49,440 nt of DNA from an uncultured Collinsella sp. Its GTDB lineage: Bacteria > Actinomycetota > Coriobacteriia > Coriobacteriales > Coriobacteriaceae. A program made the translations under genes and the position numbers. Below are positions 44,600 through 49,440 of the stretch, piece after piece; position 1 is the stretch's first letter; each line of letters begins with the position of its first letter. Under the pieces are notes generated by a model. The model ran no database searches and was not told the DNA's origin. It saw only the letters and a list, made by a program, of their open reading frames with translations. Location: positions 1-49,440 of the forward strand of contig CATYZE010000019.1 of NCBI GenBank assembly GCA_958415525.1, read 5' to 3'.

Positions 44600-45268
44600 A
44601 TGAAGCCGTCTCATTCCACCGGTCGCAACGTCATTACCATTTTCGCCATACCCATCGCGATGTTCTTCTTTATCGTCGTCACGCCCTTTTCCCTCGGTAT
44701 CGCCTCGCCCTTCGATTTATGCGGAATGGTCGACGCTGGCTCGCGTGCCACCTCGCTCTCCTTTTTCTGCCGCGGTGTTTTCTACGAAGATAGAATTCCC
44801 ACCGGACTTTGGCAGTCCAAGTTACCGTTGCTCGGCCAGGTCGACGGATGCTCTCCTTATTTCTGCCTTGACCCTCAGGCGCTAAACTATCTAATCGACG
44901 ACCAGCCACTCGACTCCATCACCCTCGCCTACGACTACGCACCAAACACCGATGAGCGCCACATGAACCAAGTCCTCGACAAGATGCTTGGACAGTGCGG
45001 GCTCACCGAGGAGGCCGGTCGAACCATCTATAGCAACCAGAAATTAAAGCGAACAGAACTCCGCCGTGTCGGAAAAATCAAAGGGCGAAACGGGGCCGCC
45101 TACTGGGATGCCTGGGCAACACGCGACAAGGGCGAATTCGGACACAGCACCTATACGGTCACTGTCTACACCAAAGACGGAATTAAGGACAATGTTGACG
45201 ATTTCGCGTCATCCAAACTCGGCATCCCCAAAACAACCAAACCCGTCAACCCAGATGAAATCCTGTAG
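44600..45268 (+). CDS. Membrane-anchored protein, unknown
   Basis: A 222-residue protein. After MKPSHSTGRN comes one hydrophobic segment (about 11-36, VITIFAIPIAMFFFIVVTPF). The outer part has cysteines in DLCGMVDAG, FFCRGVFYE and GCSPYFCLDPQ and a C-terminal GHSTYTVTVYTKDGIKDNVD. I do not know the family. The ATG at 44600 follows GAGGAG; the TTG at 44582 lies before that site. The two genes at 43694 and 44600 are divergent, similar in size and layout, and may have related roles. Confidence 0.72.
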   Translation: MKPSHSTGRNVITIFAIPIAMFFFIVVTPFSLGIASPFDLCGMVDAGSRATSLSFFCRGVFYEDRIPTGLWQSKLPLLGQVDGCSPYFCLDPQALNYLIDDQPLDSITLAYDYAPNTDERHMNQVLDKMLGQCGLTEEAGRTIYSNQKLKRTELRRVGKIKGRNGAAYWDAWATRDKGEFGHSTYTVTVYTKDGIKDNVDDFASSKLGIPKTTKPVNPDEIL

Positions 45269-45321
45269 AGGCGCTTATTGGAATGTCGCTCAACGTGCAC
45301 ACCGACATTGAGCTCACCCCC

Positions 45322-45355
45322 ACCGCCACAAAGGTGCTTGCCCCTTTGTGGCGGT
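45322..45355. repeat. ACCGCCACAAAGG hairpin
   Basis: ACCGCCACAAAGG (45322-45334) pairs perfectly with CCTTTGTGGCGGT (45343-45355) around TGCTTGCC. It is an inverted, diverged relative of the two ACCACCACAAAG hairpins and lies about 50 bases after the 44600 gene stop; TTTTC follows, so it may also end transcription. Confidence 0.8.
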
Positions 45356-45452
45356 TTTCGGCAAAAAGAAGCCGCCCCAATAAAAAGAGGCGGCATCAAG
45401 CAAGTCTATTTATTAGCGTCCCTCAAGACCCAACAAGAACGCAGAAATGTAG

Positions 45453-45524
45453 CCCGGGGCTTACCCTTTGCCGAACGCGACCCTCGCGAAGCGCGTGAGC
45501 GGGCGGGAAAGGGTAAGCCCCGGG
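45453..45524 (-). terminator. 17-bp inverted repeat after the hydratase gene
   Basis: CCCGGGGCTTACCCTTT (45453-45469) is the exact reverse complement of 45508-45524, with a 38-base GC-rich loop that can fold further. It lies 16 bases from the hydratase stop and is probably its transcription end, but no T-tract is seen. Confidence 0.6.
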
Positions 45525-45540
45525 CGGACAAGTATGTGCG

Positions 45541-47841
45541 TTACTCGGCAGCGGCCTTGAACTTGTTGTAGTTGATCAGGCAGCCGGCCTTGACGATGGC
45601 GCGCTCCTCGGCCGTCATGTCGACAATGTAGAGCTCAATCTGCTCAACCGCACCGTCGGCACGCACCACGTAGGCAGCGATATCCTTCAAGTCGCCATCG
45701 AGCGCGGCGCGGATACCCGGCACAAAGACGTAGTCGCCCACCTCAAAGTTGGGCTCGGCCTCCATCTGGAAGGGCACCATGCCCCAGTTCATCACGTTGG
45801 AGCGATAGCGCTTGGTGGCGTACTCGTGGACGATATTGGCCAGGCCGCCAATCACGCGCTGGCAGCTTGCGGCCTGCTCGCGGGCAGAGCCGTCGCCTGG
45901 CTTCTTGGCATAGAGCATCGAACCATACTCGGTCGCCTTGGCATCGGCCGCGACGCCCGCGCCGGCCAGTGCCTCAAACACACCGGCAAGCTCGGCATCG
46001 AGCGCGGCCAGGTCACCCGCGGACTCGCCGGCAACGCGGCGCTTCTCCACGGCGTCGACCTCCTTGGAGCGACCCACGTAGGCAGGGTCGCGGCGGCTGA
46101 GCGTAAACTCGGCCAGGCCCAGCGGGTTGGAGCGGAAGGAGCTCGTCTCGCCCGAGGGGATGAGCTCGTCGGTCGTGGTGACCGGGTCCATGATCTTGGA
46201 GCACACTTTGAGCAGAATGTCGTCGCCGAGCGGCTCCATCGCGGGCCACGGCTTGATGTTGGGGCCCTCGACCAGCTCGTCGGCAGGCTCAGCCTTGCCA
46301 AAGCCCCAATACACGCGCTTCTTGTACGGCGCGTCGTCAAAGGTGTACTCGCAGGCCTCGTCCCAGGTCTCCTCGGGCAGGTCGGTCGCCGGCGTCAGGA
46401 TGCCGCCGTTGGCCGCCGTCGCCGCAATGGAGCGGGCGTCCATCAGGGCCACGGCGCTCAGCTGGCCGTTGCCCGGCTTGGAGCCCTCGCGGTTGGGGAA
46501 GTTGCGCGTGGTGTGGCGGATGGACAGGCCGTTGTTGGCGGGCGTGTCGCCGGCGCCGAAGCACGGGCCGCAGAACGCCGTACGCACGATCGCGCCGGCC
46601 TCCATGAGGTCGTAGATGTAGCCGCGGCGCGTGAGCTCGAGCGCCACGGGCTGGCTCGTGGGATAGACCGACAGCGAGAACTCGCCGCAGCCGGTGTTGG
46701 CGCCCTTGAGCACGCGGGCCGCCTGCACCACGGAGTCGTAGTTGCCGCCCGAGCAGCCGGCGATAACGCCCTGCTGCACGTGCAGCTTACCGTCGACAAT
46801 CTTGTCGAGCAGGCTAAAGTGCGTCTTGCCCTCGCCGATCTTGGCAGCCTCGAGCTCGACCTCGTGCAGGATATCCTCGAGGTTCTCGTTGAGCTCGTCG
46901 ATCTCAAAACCGTTGGAAGGATGGAACGGCAGGGCGATCATGGGCTTGATGCTCGACAGGTCGACCTCGACACAGCCGTCGTAGTAGGCGACGTCGTCAG
47001 GCTTGAGCTCACGATAGTCGTCGCCACGGCCGTGCATGGCCAAAAACGCGTGCGTGTCCTCGTCGGTGGCCCAAATGGAGGAGAGGCAGGTGGTCTCGGT
47101 GGTCATGACGTCGACGCCGTTGCGGTAGTCGGTCGTCATGCTCGCGATGCCGGGGCCCACGAACTCCATGACCTTGTTCTTGACGTAGCCCTTGGCAAAG
47201 ACCGCCTTGATGATAGCGAGCGCCACATCGTGCGGGCCGACGCCGGGGCGCGGGGCGCCCGTGAGGTAGATGGCCACGACGCCGGGATAGGCAACGTCGT
47301 AGGTGTCGCGCAGCAGCTGCTTTGCCAGCTCGCCGCCGCCCTCGCCCACGGCCATGGTGCCCAGGGCGCCATAGCGGGTGTGCGAGTCGGAACCCAGGAT
47401 CATCTTGCCGCAACCGGCGAAGTTCTCGCGCATAAAGGAGTGGATGACGGCGATGTGCGGCGGAACGAAGATACCGCCGTACTTCTTAGCAGCCGAGAGA
47501 CCAAAGACGTGGTCGTCCTCGTTGATGGTGCCGCCCACGGCGCACAGCGAGTTATGGCAGTTGGTGAGCACGTAGGGCAGCGGGAACTGCTCCATGCCCG
47601 AGGCGCGCGCCGTCTGGATGATGCCGACAAAGGTGATGTCGTGGCTCGCCATGGCGTCGAAGCGAATCTTGAGTGCCTCGGGGTCTCCGGACGTATTGTG
47701 TGCCTGGAGAATCGAATACGCGATGGTGCCGCGCTTGGCATCCTCGGGCGTCCGCGTAATACCGCGCTCGGCAGCCTCGGCCGCAGGCACAACCTCGCTG
47801 CCGCCGCGCAGGTAGATACCGTCCTCGTACAGCTTGACCAT
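45541..47841 (-). CDS. Aconitase-family hydratase
   Basis: A 766-residue protein of the aconitase superfamily. The Fe-S ligands appear as TTCLSSIWATDED near residue 249 and CGPCFGAGDTPANNGLSIRH near 424. Other family parts are ILGSDSHTRYGALGTMAVGEGG and AALDGDLKDI in the C-terminal swivel region, with RSNVMNWGMVPF. It should reversibly hydrate or dehydrate a tricarboxylate or related acid; it resembles the uncharacterised YbhJ-like group more than AcnA/AcnB, and I cannot tell the substrate. The ATG at 47841 follows GTGGGAGAC; the frame to 47886 is not needed. No citrate synthase or isocitrate dehydrogenase is nearby. Confidence 0.88.
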   Translation of the reverse strand: MVKLYEDGIYLRGGSEVVPAAEAAERGITRTPEDAKRGTIAYSILQAHNTSGDPEALKIRFDAMASHDITFVGIIQTARASGMEQFPLPYVLTNCHNSLCAVGGTINEDDHVFGLSAAKKYGGIFVPPHIAVIHSFMRENFAGCGKMILGSDSHTRYGALGTMAVGEGGGELAKQLLRDTYDVAYPGVVAIYLTGAPRPGVGPHDVALAIIKAVFAKGYVKNKVMEFVGPGIASMTTDYRNGVDVMTTETTCLSSIWATDEDTHAFLAMHGRGDDYRELKPDDVAYYDGCVEVDLSSIKPMIALPFHPSNGFEIDELNENLEDILHEVELEAAKIGEGKTHFSLLDKIVDGKLHVQQGVIAGCSGGNYDSVVQAARVLKGANTGCGEFSLSVYPTSQPVALELTRRGYIYDLMEAGAIVRTAFCGPCFGAGDTPANNGLSIRHTTRNFPNREGSKPGNGQLSAVALMDARSIAATAANGGILTPATDLPEETWDEACEYTFDDAPYKKRVYWGFGKAEPADELVEGPNIKPWPAMEPLGDDILLKVCSKIMDPVTTTDELIPSGETSSFRSNPLGLAEFTLSRRDPAYVGRSKEVDAVEKRRVAGESAGDLAALDAELAGVFEALAGAGVAADAKATEYGSMLYAKKPGDGSAREQAASCQRVIGGLANIVHEYATKRYRSNVMNWGMVPFQMEAEPNFEVGDYVFVPGIRAALDGDLKDIAAYVVRADGAVEQIELYIVDMTAEERAIVKAGCLINYNKFKAAAE

Positions 47842-48010
47842 ACTGTCTCCCACTCTGCCCAAAAGATTTGGGCGCATAGCATACATTCGTTCAATATCGT
47901 GCCATAGAACGGTTGCGAGTGGGTTACGAATCTACACGTTCACTTTATCTCGGTAAAGCACAGAACGAGCCTAGTGTGAGCCAGCAGATTTAGTGCAAGA
48001 GTGTCCCTTC

Positions 48011-48045
48011 CGACTAGTCATTTAAGAACGTCCCCAATGACTACT
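48011..48045. repeat. GAACGTCCCC-core hairpin next to the IS110 element
   Basis: AGTCATT and AATGACT surround TAAGAACGTCCCC. It shares a run of about 20 bases with the copy at 27760-27783. It is the last sequence of host style before the IS110-like DNA. Confidence 0.75.
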
Positions 48046-48099
48046 CCGGCAACGCCGATGTTTTGGCGCGGACAGACACTATGACCCAATCCGAGGGCA

Positions 48100-48203
48100 C
48101 TAAAAAGACAGGAGCCCCCGCTCGTGACCGCGGGTCGGGGCTGCGACAATGATGTTGAAGTGCCATAGGCGCAGCCGCGCCGCAACGAGGTTGGGAGGCT
48201 CCC
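48100..48203 (+). ncRNA. Possible IS110 bridge RNA region
   Basis: The leader between the presumed IS left end and the transposase start folds well: AGCCCC (48113-48118) with GGGGCT (48137-48142) enclosing CCGC/GCGG, and GGCGC-AGCC-GCGCC at 48168-48181. IS110-subgroup elements encode their guide RNA in this 5' non-coding segment. I cannot identify the target- and donor-binding loops. Confidence 0.4.
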
Positions 48204-49325
48204 ATGCCAAAGTATTCTACCGCGTTCGGGATGGACGTCCACCTGAGGTCGACCACCGTCTGCGCCCTCGACGCGGACACCGGCGAGGCCGTGACGAGGA
48301 GGTTCCCCGGCAACCCCTGGGGCGAGATCGCCGGGTGGATGGACGGGTTCCCCGGGCCGTCGCTCGCGGCCTACGAGAGCGGCTACCTCGGCTTCGCCCC
48401 GCAAAGGGAGCTCGCCGGGCTCGGCGTCGAGTGCGCCGTCGCCGCGGTCTCGAAGATCCCCAGGTCGGCCGCCGACTCGGCCTCCAAGAACGACAGGAAC
48501 GACGCCGCCAGGATGGCCAAGGCGATACTCGCCCACGACATCTCCCCCGTATGGGTCCCCTCCCCCGAGGTCGAGGGCATCAGGGACCTCGCCGGCGCCT
48601 ACGACGGGGCGACCGCGCGCCTGGCGACCGCCAAGCAGCGGCTGCTCGCCTTCCTCGCAAGGCGAGGGTTCGCCTACGGCGGCACCACGCCCGCCGGCAA
48701 CCCGAGGAAGTACTGGACCTACGACTTCCTGAGGTGGCTCGACAAGGTCAGGCCTGAGGACGATGGCGGGGTTCGGGCGCTCGCCGCCCTGAGGAACGAG
48801 GTCGAGGCCGCGGCGGAGGCCCGGGCGGACCTGCTCTCCGAGTACGGGGCAGCCGTGGATGCCAGCCCGATCGCCGCGGAGGCGGCCGCCCTCCAGTCGA
48901 TCAAGGGCTGCGCCTTCGCGCTGGCCGCGGCCTTCTCGGCCGAGGTCGGCGACTTCACGAGGTTCCGTTCCGGAAGGCAGGTCACGGCCTATTTCGGCCT
49001 CGCGCCGAGTCAGAGGTCGAGTGGCGACTCCGTGCGGCTCGGAGGCATCAGCGGTGCGGGCAACGCGCTCGTGAGGAAGCTGGCCGTTGAGGGTTCATGG
49101 TGCTACGCCGCGGCACGGCACCAGCCGAAGCTCATGCCGAGGGATACGGGCGTGCCCCTCGAGATAAGGATGCACGGGAGGAAGGGGTCCGAGCGGCTCC
49201 TGCGGCGGCGCGAGGAGATGCTCGCCCGCGGCATGCCCGCGGCGAAGGCGAACGCCGCCACCGCGGCCGAGCTCGTGAGGTGGCTCTGGGCCCTCGGCAT
49301 GATGTGCCGGGAGGGCGCGGAATAG
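48204..49325 (+). CDS. IS110-family transposase (DEDD/serine recombinase)
   Basis: A 373-residue protein. The N-terminal RuvC-like DEDD domain has GMDVHLRSTTV (Asp11), AAYESGYLGFAP, and SKNDRNDAARMAKAI. A helical middle follows, and the C-terminal transposase_20 domain has LQSIKGCAFALAAAFSAEVG, VTAYFGLAPSQRSSGDSV and RLGGISGAGNALVRKL with the catalytic-serine region. IS110 enzymes recombine DNA guided by a bridge RNA. Codon use differs from the rest of the window, with many AGG arginine codons, so the element was acquired. The protein is full length. The right end of the element lies near or beyond the window edge. Confidence 0.93.
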   Translation: MPKYSTAFGMDVHLRSTTVCALDADTGEAVTRRFPGNPWGEIAGWMDGFPGPSLAAYESGYLGFAPQRELAGLGVECAVAAVSKIPRSAADSASKNDRNDAARMAKAILAHDISPVWVPSPEVEGIRDLAGAYDGATARLATAKQRLLAFLARRGFAYGGTTPAGNPRKYWTYDFLRWLDKVRPEDDGGVRALAALRNEVEAAAEARADLLSEYGAAVDASPIAAEAAALQSIKGCAFALAAAFSAEVGDFTRFRSGRQVTAYFGLAPSQRSSGDSVRLGGISGAGNALVRKLAVEGSWCYAAARHQPKLMPRDTGVPLEIRMHGRKGSERLLRRREEMLARGMPAAKANAATAAELVRWLWALGMMCREGAE

Positions 49326-49440
49326 ACATAGCCCCCGTCCCGGCGAGCCGGGCGGCCTTCGGGGATACCCCCTATTTCGCTGTGCGCGCGGAGCCCTCCG
49401 CATGCGCCTCGACAGACTTGGGGAACCCCGCCGAAGGAAT
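49326..49440. mobile_element. 3' non-coding part of the IS110 element (window edge)
   Basis: The last 115 bases hold no gene. CCCGGC-GA-GCCGGG forms a stem near 49338-49351, then GGGGATACCCC-like sequence. The right boundary of the IS cannot be set because IS110 elements lack clear terminal inverted repeats. Confidence 0.4.

Larger units (their letters stand above)
47842..48203. other. Gap between hydratase and IS110 transposase
   Basis: No protein gene is visible in these 362 bases. The first part must carry the hydratase promoter (minus). A GAACGTCCCC hairpin lies at 48011-48045, and from about 48046 the base composition changes toward that of the IS element, whose left end should therefore be near there. 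The 48100-48200 part is rich in stem-loops. Confidence 0.5.

Overview
The window looks like chromosomal DNA of a high-GC anaerobic actinobacterium, most likely a Collinsella-like member of the Coriobacteriia. The reasons are a pyruvate:ferredoxin oxidoreductase instead of pyruvate dehydrogenase, a mannose-family PTS, a large multi-cluster Fe-S/FAD oxidoreductase, a DUF5692 membrane protein, and an actinobacterial FHA / PP2C / SEDS / PBP / PASTA-kinase cluster. The taxon is inferred from gene content only.

Layout. 1-1708: start of a carbamate kinase gene (minus), a long intergenic region, then a DUF3830 gene and an unknown gene (plus). 1869-3652: a solitary AAA/DUF4143 ATPase with three 34-bp-spaced repeats upstream and hairpins on both sides. 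3653-7192: PFOR, ending in a terminator nested in a 29-bp inverted repeat. 7641-11329 (minus): a secreted or membrane protein, a membrane Ser/Thr kinase and an FHA protein in one overlapping operon. 11575-16127 (minus): recR, ybaB and dnaX, with two small unknown genes between. 16243-27290 (plus): a YcxB-like membrane protein, then a second phospho-signalling operon: membrane kinase, FhaA-like, FhaB-like, PP2C phosphatase, a SEDS::class B PBP fusion, and a PASTA kinase. 27408-27664: tRNA-Arg(CCT) and a partial duplicate of its 3' end. 27791-31073 (minus): manXYZ-type PTS and a ManO/DUF956 gene. 31448-36768: hypA, the Fe-S/FAD oxidoreductase, and divergently a TetR regulator with a DUF5692 membrane protein, with two palindromic operators between. 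37010-45268: a membrane-anchored unknown protein, a second DUF4143 ATPase, a small disordered protein, clpB, and two small membrane-anchored unknowns. 45541-47841: aconitase-family hydratase. 48204-49325: an IS110-family transposase of different codon style.

How the parts fit. Two kinase/FHA loci about 6 kb apart, one containing the SEDS-PBP fusion, suggest that Ser/Thr phosphorylation controls cell-wall synthesis and division here. The metabolic genes (PFOR, PTS, HypA, Fe-S oxidoreductase, hydratase, carbamate kinase) suit sugar-fermenting anaerobic life.

The most unusual signal lies between the genes. At least ten short hairpins have differing palindromic arms, but most carry a related GGGAC/GTCCC or GGACAGGCACC core. 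Most sit directly after stop codons. One neighbours the IS110 element, and another abuts a three-unit, 80-bp-period hairpin array upstream of clpB. They look like a REP-like family or a mobile small-repeat system that the protein annotation does not explain.
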